From assembly GCF_001717585.1 (NCBI RefSeq), contig NZ_CP017042.1, positions 1 through 64,000 on the forward strand: DNA of 64,000 nucleotides. The letters run 5' to 3'. The position numbers and the translations under genes were made by a program. Below, one piece after another: positions 46,110-54,085 of the stretch; the stretch's first letter is position 1, and each line of letters opens with the position of its first letter. This stretch comes from Selenomonas sp. oral taxon 920 (GTDB lineage: Bacteria > Bacillota > Negativicutes > Selenomonadales > Selenomonadaceae). Below the pieces are notes generated by a model, which did not search any database, had not been told where the DNA came from, and was given only the letters and a program-made list of their open reading frames with translations.

Positions 46110-46261
46110 GGGAAACGCTGATACATTCAGCCGCGTCAGCTTTTTCATCCTCTCTGTGCCATGGCATCCTCCACATAGCCCTCGCTATGCATCCGGTTTG
46201 CCTTCCTAGGCAGGACGAAAATCTGAACCAATCTGAGGGCCTGTTTTATCAGTGATTTCCT
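46110..46261. repeat. Full-length MITE-like element, copy 2
   Basis: About 150 bp with ends GGAAACGCTGATA and TTTATCAGTGATTTCC. The interior is nearly identical to copy 3 (46887-47038) and shares a CCTCCACATAG segment with copy 1. Confidence 0.85.
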
Positions 46262-46321
46262 AGAAAACTTTGTACAGCAGCATTTTAAATGGATGGGTTC
46301 AATCCGGAGGAGTCGCCGGCC

Positions 46322-46864
46322 TCAGTTGTCCAGCGCGAATATACCGACCGCGAAAACATGATCGTCCATCCAATTTGTCATCGTATAAATGTGCTTCTGT
46401 GTATTCGTGCAGTATACACTGCCGACCTGCAGGTTCTCCTTAACCGTTTTCCGATGAAACAGCTGCTTTACCTCATCGAGTGTCAGCCCGTTCACTGCGC
46501 AAATCGCAGTGAGTACAGCTGTGGCTTCCGCATTCATTTGTTGTTCGGCCGGACGGTACAGCGTTACCACGCGATATACCCGATCATCCTTTACGTAGAA
46601 CGCAACCTGCACTGTGCTTGGCGTAGCAGCATGATATGCCGTAAAGCCATCCTCGGAGATGTCCGCATTGTATTCGGGGATGGACAGCGTGGTGTGAAGT
46701 TCCTTTCTGGCGAGCAGATCGCTCATCTCGTGGACGAACGCGTCGTAGCTGAGGTCGTCTCGCAGGGGGATGGGAGTGGATTTTTGCGGAGACGCCAACG
46801 CCGTTCCTGCAAAAAGGAATAAGGTGAAGGCACAGACGATCGGGAGCAGCCATTGTCTTTTCAT
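46322..46864 (-). CDS. Secreted orphan protein A
   Basis: 180 residues, GGAGGAAACG upstream of the ATG, and a signal peptide ending at TALA-SP. The C-terminal half (AVNGLTLDEVKQLF..., LQVGSVYCTNTQKHIYTM) resembles that of secreted protein B at 47887-48426 (IAGMTQKDVSSL..., FSLGSVFCKTTQRRIQMT), so the two are paralogues. It is flanked on both sides by near-identical MITE-like elements; the upstream one ends 22 bp before the start codon. Function unknown. Confidence 0.7.
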   Translation of the reverse strand: MKRQWLLPIVCAFTLFLFAGTALASPQKSTPIPLRDDLSYDAFVHEMSDLLARKELHTTLSIPEYNADISEDGFTAYHAATPSTVQVAFYVKDDRVYRVVTLYRPAEQQMNAEATAVLTAICAVNGLTLDEVKQLFHRKTVKENLQVGSVYCTNTQKHIYTMTNWMDDHVFAVGIFALDN

Positions 46865-46886
46865 CGTTTCCTCCTAAAATCAATTA

Positions 46887-47038
46887 GGGAAGCACTGATA
46901 CATTCAGCCGCGTCAGCTTTTTCGTCCTCTCTGTGCCATGGCATCCTCCACATAGCCCTTGGCTATGCGTCCGGGTTGCCTCCCTAGGCAGGACGAAAAT
47001 CTGAACTAATCTGAGGGCCTGTTTTATCAGTGATTCCG
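46887..47038. repeat. Full-length MITE-like element, copy 3
   Basis: Ends GGGAAGCACTGATA (46887-46900) and TTTATCAGTGATTCC (47023-47037); the interior is almost the same as copy 2. It stands 22 bp upstream of the start of secreted protein A. Confidence 0.88.
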
Positions 47039-47125
47039 TAGAACCGTATGCGGCAATCCTTCCTGCACATCGAAAAAGGAAGCGGCATGAGGTTGTCATT
47101 CGGTCATGCAGCCTTTATGCAGGGG

Positions 47126-47731
47126 TCAGAACATCTCTTCGATCGCGATATTTCTGTACGCAGCCTCTGCGCGCAGACCGGGCAGCAGCGCAAAGAAGGT
47201 GCGGATGGCGGCCGTGTGCTCCTCCGACACGATGCGGGCGTCGTAGTGCTCCGCGTCGATCGTGCCCCGTGCCGAGGAGATGTAGTCATCCGCGATGATC
47301 TGACCATCGACCGCGTCGTAGGAACAGTAGACCGTCAGATGGTGATCTGCGCCCTCCCACACACCGAGCGTATCATCCGCAGAGCCGCGTGTGTCTTGGA
47401 AGAAGCAGCCCGCAAAGATGGCAGGCGGATTGTTTCCGTGTTCATCTGTGAGCATACCCGTGCGGTAGAGATCCGCGGACAGCGGCGCGCCAAAGACCGT
47501 GCCGCCGACCGTGCAGATGAGCCAATGCGCCCCGCTGTCCATATTCTGCGTGAGGGAGAGCGCCGCACCCGACGGATCGGCACACGTCTCATGCACGACA
47601 AAGGGGAGGCCGCGCGAAACCAGCAGCTGTTCGACCTGTTCCGTCGGCTCCATGGCATTCGCTGCGGAGGCAAACGGCAGGATGAGCAGGAAGGCGCCCA
47701 CGAGGGCACAGAAAAACCTGCGGCAGAGCAT
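47126..47731 (-). CDS. Secreted orphan protein C
   Basis: 201 residues, AAAGGAG upstream and a signal peptide ending at AANA-ME. The mature part has scattered cysteines and a beta-rich look (HWLICTVGGTVFGAPLSADL, DHHLTVYCSYDAVDGQIIAD). I do not recognise the family. It is not evidently related to proteins A and B next to it but has the same type of export signal and orientation. Confidence 0.65.
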   Translation of the reverse strand: MLCRRFFCALVGAFLLILPFASAANAMEPTEQVEQLLVSRGLPFVVHETCADPSGAALSLTQNMDSGAHWLICTVGGTVFGAPLSADLYRTGMLTDEHGNNPPAIFAGCFFQDTRGSADDTLGVWEGADHHLTVYCSYDAVDGQIIADDYISSARGTIDAEHYDARIVSEEHTAAIRTFFALLPGLRAEAAYRNIAIEEMF

Positions 47732-47886
47732 GATGATCTCCTTTCTGTAGTGCTCGATTAAACGATCTGTTTATAAGTTCGATATAAAGACGAAATACTC
47801 CTGCATATTCGGAAATGAATCCCCTCATGCGGGTGGATATGATATCAGGCAGCCGTTCCTGTGCATTTCCTCCATGCCGTGTGCAC

Positions 47887-48426
47887 TCACTCGTCGTATG
47901 CAGTCACGTTGATGCGTGCGTTTGATCCATGGACCAGTTCCATGGTCATCTGAATGCGGCGCTGGGTCGTTTTGCAGAACACGCTGCCGAGGCTGAAATG
48001 TTCCCCATTGCCTTCGTTCTCTGACAGTGAAGATACATCTTTTTGCGTCATGCCGGCAATGATGCAGACCGCGGAGACCAGCTGCTGCGCAGATTTGACC
48101 GCCCGATCGTCCAATATCTTGAACTCTGCGGAGGCGGCATAGATGTCATTCCCCTTCGTCTGAAAAAGCATTTGAACGTCATCGTGCGAATGGGCTGCGT
48201 ATAACGAATATCCTTCGCTGTTGGGCAGCTTGATGCAGCGGACTACAGGTAGCTGAGCCTCGCGTTTTTCTGGGCTCAGCACGAATGTGATCATATTCGA
48301 GAGACCGATGGGAGCCATGCCGTCGATCAGCGGGACTTGTTTTGCGGCGGACGCTGTTCCCGTGCCAAGGAGAAGGGCCATCGAGCAGAGGAGCGCGGTG
48401 CATACAGGCAGTAGAAATCGTTTCAT
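47887..48426 (-). CDS. Secreted orphan protein B
   Basis: 179 residues, GGAGGAAATATC before the ATG, signal peptide ending at TASA-AK. Its C-terminal half is paralogous to protein A (46322-46864), with a conserved GSVxC and a shared helix before it. Function unknown; probably periplasmic or released. Confidence 0.7.
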   Translation of the reverse strand: MKRFLLPVCTALLCSMALLLGTGTASAAKQVPLIDGMAPIGLSNMITFVLSPEKREAQLPVVRCIKLPNSEGYSLYAAHSHDDVQMLFQTKGNDIYAASAEFKILDDRAVKSAQQLVSAVCIIAGMTQKDVSSLSENEGNGEHFSLGSVFCKTTQRRIQMTMELVHGSNARINVTAYDE

Positions 48427-48559
48427 GATATTTCCTCCTTGTGAACAAAAATCATCTTGTTCCTTATTTCTTTTTTCTAGGCGAAAACCCTTGCATCAAT
48501 GGGCTGATTTTTGCAAAATAGCGACAACAGAGATGCCGGTATGATATACTGTGCGAAAA

Positions 48560-48697
48560 TCCAACGCGCTGCTCCTCAAGGCATTCTACCCAGAGAAGCC
48601 CATCTCCGTCGATGCCTCCTGCTGCGCCGGCGTCACCCCGCAGAGCCACGCGAATGCCGTCGCTGCGATGCGGATGTGTCAGGTGGAGGTACGGTGA
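48560..48697 (+). pseudogene. Duplicated 3' fragment of the isochorismatase-family gene
   Basis: 46 codons including the stop, reading SNALLLKAFYPEKPISVDAS and on to AAMRMCQVEVR, correspond to the last quarter of the intact gene at 45525-46046 with few changes, and keep the frame to the end. There is no start codon or catalytic Cys region, so it is a relic. Confidence 0.85.
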
Positions 48698-48755
48698 GCG
48701 GTGCCCTCGGCATTGCTGGGGGAATGTATCTTTATATTTGCAATAGGGAGATATG

Positions 48756-50711
48756 ATGGGAAGAGCATATGATTCGGGTTCAATTTCTTCCTTTTTGATG
48801 GCAGAAGAAGATCATATCCTCGGGCGGTTGATGATCGAGGATTCGTTTCGGACCGAGGATATTCAAAAGAACGCATGGCGTGCGGAGATCCAGGTTTTAA
48901 AGGAGCAGCTTGCCTCCTTTCCGGACGGAGAGATCGCCTTTGAATTCATGATTCCGCGCATGGGACACCGTGTGGATGTCGTGCTCATCATCCAAGGAAT
49001 TATTTTCCTATTAGAGTTCAAGGTCGGGGATGACACGTATGCAAAATCAACAAAAGATCAAGTGATGGATTATGCCCTTGACCTCAAGTATTTTCATGAG
49101 GCGAGTCGAGACCGCACAATCGTGCCGATCATTGTGCCGACGGAGGCGGTCGATCAGGCGAATACACTGGCTCTGATGGAAGATGGGATTGCACAGGTGC
49201 TCTGCTGCAATCGGCATAACATCGGGGACGTGCTTCGGCAGATTCTGTCGCAGATGCATGCCGCTCCTCTACCCATGGATGCGTGGCTGGATGCGCGCTA
49301 TGCGCCGACACCGACCATCATCGAGGCGGCACAGGCACTCTACCGCGCGCATTCGGTTCGTGATATATCGCGCAACGATGCGGGGGCAGAAAATCTGACT
49401 GTGACGACGGCAGCGATCAACCAGATCATAGATGAATGCAAGGTACGCCACAAAAAGGCGATCTGTTTTATCACAGGTGTCCCTGGGGCGGGAAAGACTC
49501 TTGCGGGTCTGAATATTGCCAATGCGCGTCATCAATTCAATGAGGATGAACATGCCGTATTTCTCTCGGGGAATGGCCCTCTCGTTGCGGTTCTGCAGGA
49601 GGCATTGGCACGAGATAGAGTAGCAACGCACAATGTGACCAAAGAGCAGGCGCGACGAGAAACGAAGTCCTTTATCCAGGTGATTCATAAATTTCGCGAT
49701 GAGGCGTTGTCCTCGTCACAGCCACCCGTCGAGAAAGTCGCTATTTTCGATGAAGCGCAGCGAGCATGGGATGCCGATGCACTGATGAAATTCATGAAGC
49801 GGAAAAAGGGCGTGGCGGATTTTCAACAATCGGAGCCGGAGTTTCTCATCAGCGTCATGGACCGGCATGCGGACTGGGCCGTGATCGTCTGTCTCATCGG
49901 CGGCGGGCAGGAGATCAATACGGGGGAGGCCGGCATAGCGGAATGGCTGTATGCGCTGCGTGAACAATATCCGGACTGGGAGATCCATCTATCGGATCGG
50001 ATGACAGACAGTGAGTATGTGGGAAGCAGTGACATTCAGCGGCTGCTGGGGGATCGGGCGTATCGAGTTGTCTCGTCCCTGCATCTGGGCGTATCGCTGC
50101 GTTCCTTTCGGAGTGAGCGGCTTGCAGATTTCGTTAAGGCACTGCTCGATGAGGATGCAGCTGCAGCACGAGAGCTCTATGCTGCGCTTTATTTGAACTA
50201 TCCCATCGTTTTGACGCGAGATCTTGCGCGTGCAAAGGCGTGGGTGCGCAACAAAGTGCGCGGGACGGAGCGGCCTGGGATGCTTGCGAGTTCAAAGGCG
50301 AAACGTTTGAGAAGTGTTGGCATTTGGGTGAATGTGCAGCGGGATCCTGTTGCATGGTTCTTGAATGATCCGGCGAATGCAGATGCTTCTTGTTTCCTTG
50401 AGGTTCCCGCTACGGAGTTTGAGGTACAGGGCCTCGAGATTGACTATGGGCTCCTTGCGTGGGACGCAGATCTCCGCTATTGTGATGGTGGATTCGATTA
50501 TTTTGACTGCCGCGGAGCCCGCTGGATGCACGTCAATAAGGAACAAGGACAACGCTACCTGAAGAATGCCTATCGCGTTCTCCTCACCCGGGCCAGGCAA
50601 GGCCTCGTCATCTTCGTTCCTGAGGGGGACCTGGATGATGAAACGCGTAGGCCGGAATACTATGATGGTACGTATGAATACTTGAAGTCGCTGGGACTGC
50701 GAGAAATTTAA
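48756..50711 (+). CDS. DUF2075 ATPase with N-terminal nuclease-like domain
   Basis: 651 residues (ATG at 48756, better spaced from AGGGAG than the ATG at 48753). The first 130 residues contain a PD-(D/E)xK-like core: Asp74 in HRVDVVLII and E87-F-K89 in LLEFKVG. The P-loop GVPGAGKT (241-248), Walker B IFDEAQRAWD (Asp332), and later helicase-type motifs (LTRARQGLVIFVPEGD near the end) define the DUF2075 superfamily-1-like ATPase. Such proteins are found in defence islands, and the type III restriction locus starts 3.3 kb downstream. A role in DNA or RNA processing against foreign elements is an inference. Confidence 0.82.
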   Translation: MGRAYDSGSISSFLMAEEDHILGRLMIEDSFRTEDIQKNAWRAEIQVLKEQLASFPDGEIAFEFMIPRMGHRVDVVLIIQGIIFLLEFKVGDDTYAKSTKDQVMDYALDLKYFHEASRDRTIVPIIVPTEAVDQANTLALMEDGIAQVLCCNRHNIGDVLRQILSQMHAAPLPMDAWLDARYAPTPTIIEAAQALYRAHSVRDISRNDAGAENLTVTTAAINQIIDECKVRHKKAICFITGVPGAGKTLAGLNIANARHQFNEDEHAVFLSGNGPLVAVLQEALARDRVATHNVTKEQARRETKSFIQVIHKFRDEALSSSQPPVEKVAIFDEAQRAWDADALMKFMKRKKGVADFQQSEPEFLISVMDRHADWAVIVCLIGGGQEINTGEAGIAEWLYALREQYPDWEIHLSDRMTDSEYVGSSDIQRLLGDRAYRVVSSLHLGVSLRSFRSERLADFVKALLDEDAAAARELYAALYLNYPIVLTRDLARAKAWVRNKVRGTERPGMLASSKAKRLRSVGIWVNVQRDPVAWFLNDPANADASCFLEVPATEFEVQGLEIDYGLLAWDADLRYCDGGFDYFDCRGARWMHVNKEQGQRYLKNAYRVLLTRARQGLVIFVPEGDLDDETRRPEYYDGTYEYLKSLGLREI

Positions 50712-50756
50712 GGAATCGGAGACGATGTGAATGTGTCCGGTCGAGGTGCATCTTTT

Positions 50757-50786
50757 GAGGCTGGTTTCAAACAGCCTCTTTTTTTT
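50757..50786 (+). terminator. Terminator after the DUF2075 gene
   Basis: A perfect 7-bp stem GAGGCTG / CAGCCTC followed by T8. Confidence 0.9.
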
Positions 50787-50828
50787 ATTTTCCATTTTGT
50801 GTTATAATAGGTTGAAAATTTTGATATA

Positions 50829-50855
50829 GGGATCGCTGATACATTCAGTGATTCC
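50829..50855. repeat. Minimal copy of the dispersed inverted repeat (5' UTR of the acid phosphatase gene)
   Basis: 27 bp: GGGATCGCTGATA, then CATTCAGTGATTCC. It ends 22 bp before the next start codon, ahead of AAAAGGAG. Confidence 0.7.
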
Positions 50856-50877
50856 TTAGGAAAAGGAGCATCTCACT

Positions 50878-51801
50878 ATGAACACATGGAACATCCAGTG
50901 GAAGAATCAGTGGAAAAAGACGATTGCCCTCGGCAGTGCGGCGTTCCTGCTCGGCGGGAGCGCGGTGTATGCGGCTTCCCCTGCGATGCAGGCGGGCGGG
51001 AGTGCGAATGTGGAGAACGTGCAGGACGCGCCGATGCCCCTGCCGCTGACCGAGGAGGAGATCAGCGCACAGCAGCTCGCCGATGCTGAGTACATGGCAC
51101 TCCTCTGGATGCGTACCTCGGCGGAGTACCGCGCGCTCTGCTATCAGGGCTACAATGCGGCACTCATGGCAATCGATCGTGCGCAGGCGAATCCCTCGGC
51201 CCGCAGCGGCAAGCCGCTCGCCATCGTCCTCGACTGCGATGAAACCGTCACGGACAACACGCGCGCCATGGCAGCGGCTGCCGCCGCGGGCAACGGCCGC
51301 TACGATGCCCTCTGGTGGCGCGCGACCGTGCACGAGGGTCGCTCCGAGGCCATGCCGGGCGCGGTGGAGTTCCTGAACGAAGTCGCACGGCGCGGTGTTG
51401 CCATCTTCTACGTCAGCAACCGCTGGAGCGAAGTCAACTACGAGCCGACCATCGAGAACCTCAAGGCACTTGGCTTCCCCTCCGTGGACGCGGAGCACGT
51501 CCTCCTCATGGAGGATCGGAAGATGAGCGACAAGCAGCCGCGCTTTGATCGGATCACAGAGGACTATGATGTCGTCGTCTATATGGGCGACAACGCGGGC
51601 GATCTCCCGCTCGGGACGAAGGGCATGAACCGCACTGCACGGAATGCCGCCATCGACGCTGCGCAGGAGGAGTTCGGCACCCAGTACATCGTCTTCCCGA
51701 ACCCCGCCTACGGTTCTTGGATCAGCGCCCTCGCCAAGGACTACATGACCATGAGCCCCGAGGCGCGCGAGGAGTTCTATGCAAAGACACTGACGGAGTA
51801 A
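50878..51801 (+). CDS. Secreted class C acid phosphatase (5'-nucleotidase, e(P4)-like)
   Basis: 307 residues with an N-terminal signal (KKTIALGSAAFLLGGSAVYA-AS); no lipobox Cys follows, unlike Haemophilus e(P4). The HAD motif I is IVLDCDETVTDN, motif II is FYVSNRW, and the last acidic motif is VVVYMGDNAGDLPLG. Members remove phosphate from nucleotides outside the cytoplasm, helping nucleoside uptake. The enzyme stands alone with its own terminator. The product could complement the purine-salvage operon upstream, although no regulation links them. Confidence 0.9.
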   Translation: MNTWNIQWKNQWKKTIALGSAAFLLGGSAVYAASPAMQAGGSANVENVQDAPMPLPLTEEEISAQQLADAEYMALLWMRTSAEYRALCYQGYNAALMAIDRAQANPSARSGKPLAIVLDCDETVTDNTRAMAAAAAAGNGRYDALWWRATVHEGRSEAMPGAVEFLNEVARRGVAIFYVSNRWSEVNYEPTIENLKALGFPSVDAEHVLLMEDRKMSDKQPRFDRITEDYDVVVYMGDNAGDLPLGTKGMNRTARNAAIDAAQEEFGTQYIVFPNPAYGSWISALAKDYMTMSPEAREEFYAKTLTE

Positions 51802-51813
51802 CAGAATACAATG

Positions 51814-51866
51814 AAAAGAGCCCGTCTCTGCTTTCTTTTTGCACAAGGGAGCAGGGGCGGGCTTTT
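51814..51866 (+). terminator. Terminator after the acid phosphatase gene
   Basis: A long stem AAAAGAGCCCGTCTCTGCT with AGCAGGGGCGGGCTTTT around a 17-base loop; its sequence is nearly the same as the terminator at 53462-53495. Confidence 0.85.
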
Positions 51867-51996
51867 GAAATGAATGCGGAATTTTTGCAATAAAACCATT
51901 GTACCTTAAAATACATTTATGATATAATTCTAATTGAGTCTGAATTATTTATAATCATTAGAGCGGTGTATGTTGGAGCTGTTAGGAGGAAATGTT

Positions 51997-53445
51997 ATGT
52001 TTTCGTGTACGTTACGCAGGGGAACATTGGCGCTTTTGGGCCTCATCCTCGTGAGCCTGCTTGGCGGGTGCTTCCAGATGAAGATGGGGGCAGAGTTCCG
52101 GTCGGATGGGACGATTGCAGTCTCGCAGGAGTGGACAGCGACGAACGAGTTCGCCATGGATAAGATCCGCGAGCAGCGCGCCGAGGCGCAGAAGGAGGGC
52201 GCGCAGATTCAGGATCGCAGCAACGGCTTCGTTGCGACGCAGACGTATGAGAACGTGGAGCAGCTCGTCGGTGGTGGAGCCAAGGCGTGGCAGCCGACGC
52301 AGGGGCATCATGGCGTATGGCATCGCGCAGGATTCCTCTATGATACGTACGATCTCGATCTCTTCTTTGCCGGTGATGCGAAGAGCAACCCCGTGAATCA
52401 GGAGACGGACGAGTTCTCGCGCAGCATGATGCAGTCCGTGCTGGACTCGGTGAAAATGGACTTTGCGATCATTGTTCCGGAGGCATTCGAGCGTACGAAC
52501 GGCATTGTTTCCGGGACGACGGCGACGTGGGATCTGAAGCCCTCGCTCTCCGGGCAGGATGTCGTGATCCAAGCGGTGTTCCGTGTGCCACACCCGCAGC
52601 ATGTCCAGATCGCAACCGCTGCGGCGATGGGGATTGTGATCCTCGGCATTGTCGTTGCGGTGATCGGATTCGTCCGAAAGAATGCACACAGTGTCGCCCT
52701 GAGCGCTGTCGGCATCGCTCTCCTGCTGGTCGGCGTTGGCGTCGGCGGGTGGACGTGGTATCGCATGGGCAACACGCCCGTGCTGACGGCAGCGGATTCT
52801 GTTATTGGAGCAGCACCTGCCGCGCAAACGCAGGCTCCGGCAGATAACGCCAAGAGCACGCAGCCGCAGCCTGCGGAAAAGAGCGCAGCACCGCAGGCGC
52901 AAACAAAGGATTTCAGCACCTACGAAAAGACACTCCAAGAGAAGGGAATCACCACGAATGTGATCGGCGCATCCGGCCGCGATGAGGACGGCTTCCTCGT
53001 CATGGCAAAGGAGCAGGGGCGCTACACGATGTACGTCTACGCAGCGGCAGAGGGCGCAGCGGTGCAGGTGCATTTCCCGATGGCGGCCGATGTCGCGAAA
53101 AAGGGATCGTATTGGAATCCCATGAATTTCCCGAGTCGGAGCGGGGACCCGTATCTCTTTACCATCACCATTCCGCACGACAATCGATCCAGCAACGATG
53201 CGGACCTCGGCACGTGGAACGGCGATGCGCACACGTTTACCATCTATGCGCAGTATAAGTATGAGGGTGGCAAGGTCGTGCCGGGGATGCTGACCTCGGC
53301 GAGCGGCGAGAACCCATCGCACTATCAGGCATATCTGAAGGAGCAGCGGAACGTCAACATCGCAAACGCCGTGCTCACACATTTGGAGTCGCTGAACCGC
53401 GACCTCAGGGAGCGCAATGTCGATGTGCCTGCCAAGGGGCAGTAA
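51997..53445 (+). CDS. Lipoprotein with a central membrane span, unknown function
   Basis: 482 residues from the ATG at 51997 (TTAGGAGGAAATG upstream). A lipobox LVSLLGGC makes it a lipoprotein. Residues about 30-200 form a domain (MKMGAEFRSDGTIAVSQEW) like DUF3153-type lipoproteins; two membrane-spanning segments follow (ATAAAMGIVILGIVVAVIGF, SAVGIALLLVGVGVGGW). Then comes an Ala/Gln/Pro linker and a C-terminal beta domain (GYTMYVYAAAEGAAVQVHFP-like). I do not know its role; envelope location is certain. Confidence 0.72.
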   Translation: MFSCTLRRGTLALLGLILVSLLGGCFQMKMGAEFRSDGTIAVSQEWTATNEFAMDKIREQRAEAQKEGAQIQDRSNGFVATQTYENVEQLVGGGAKAWQPTQGHHGVWHRAGFLYDTYDLDLFFAGDAKSNPVNQETDEFSRSMMQSVLDSVKMDFAIIVPEAFERTNGIVSGTTATWDLKPSLSGQDVVIQAVFRVPHPQHVQIATAAAMGIVILGIVVAVIGFVRKNAHSVALSAVGIALLLVGVGVGGWTWYRMGNTPVLTAADSVIGAAPAAQTQAPADNAKSTQPQPAEKSAAPQAQTKDFSTYEKTLQEKGITTNVIGASGRDEDGFLVMAKEQGRYTMYVYAAAEGAAVQVHFPMAADVAKKGSYWNPMNFPSRSGDPYLFTITIPHDNRSSNDADLGTWNGDAHTFTIYAQYKYEGGKVVPGMLTSASGENPSHYQAYLKEQRNVNIANAVLTHLESLNRDLRERNVDVPAKGQ

Positions 53446-53461
53446 TCGGAACGCATGACAA

Positions 53462-53495
53462 AGAGCCCGTCTCTGCAAACGCAGGGGCGGGCTCT
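53462..53495 (+). terminator. Terminator after the lipoprotein gene
   Basis: A 15-bp stem (AGAGCCCGTCTCTGC with GCAGGGGCGGGCTCT, one G-U pair) around a four-base loop. Confidence 0.85.
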
Positions 53496-53559
53496 CCTGT
53501 TTGACCGATGATAGCAGCACTTCTGTGGGAAGTCTTATTGCCGCTTGGTCAGATACCTT

Positions 53560-53925
53560 TTATCGTTGTGACCACTCCGCTGTGATCTTATCCAGCGCAC
53601 GTTTGACCTCCGTCACGCGAGCATCGTAGGTTTTCTCGTCGTAGGTGAGGTAGCCGACCGTCATATAGACATCGGGACGAAATATCTTTTTCTTAAAATC
53701 CGGCAGCTTCTTTTTGAATGCCTCATAGAGCGTACGTCAGATTTCAGAGGCTTCGTGATAGTTGTTCTTCTTATCGTCGGTGTTTGCCCGCACCTTTACG
53801 TCAAAGATATAGGCTGCCGCTTTTTCCGTCTCCTTCCTGTTCCCAGAAAAGGCAGTATACTTGATGAAATAAAAATTAAGACAATAAGCAAAAGATTTTC
53901 TCTGAATGAGCAGTTTGTTGTCATT
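53560..53925 (-). pseudogene. Decayed gene fragment with an internal stop
   Basis: Read leftward, the frame gives ...FIKYTAFSGNRKETEKAAAY, IFDVKVRANTDDKKNNYHEA, a TGA at 53737-53739, then RTLYEAFKKKLPDFKKKIFR, and ends with KRALDKITAEWSQR and a TAA at 53560-53562. The peptide has a normal globular character on both sides of the stop, so it is a broken gene. No start codon is visible at the right end, where the DNA is AT-rich. The family is not recognised. Confidence 0.6.
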
Positions 53926-54025
53926 CTACTTGCAAAGGACTTGAGATCTTGACAACGGGGACTCTTTTGAACGGAGGGAGCAGCTCAAAACCGAAGACGT
54001 ATCTTTTGATTTCTTTGAAATATGT

Positions 54026-54031
54026 TATAAT
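54026..54031 (+). promoter_or_regulatory. -10 box of the restriction locus
   Basis: TATAAT inside TATGTTATAATAGGG, 54 bp before the chosen GTG start of the helicase gene; the -35 (TTTTGA, 54004-54009, 16 bp away) is weak. A transcript starting near 54038 would leave only a few bases before the TTG at 54044, so that codon is an unlikely start. Confidence 0.6.
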
Positions 54032-54085
54032 AGGGACGAAAGTTTGGTCGAGCCAATCTCTATGGGAAAGATTTGGTGGAGCAGA

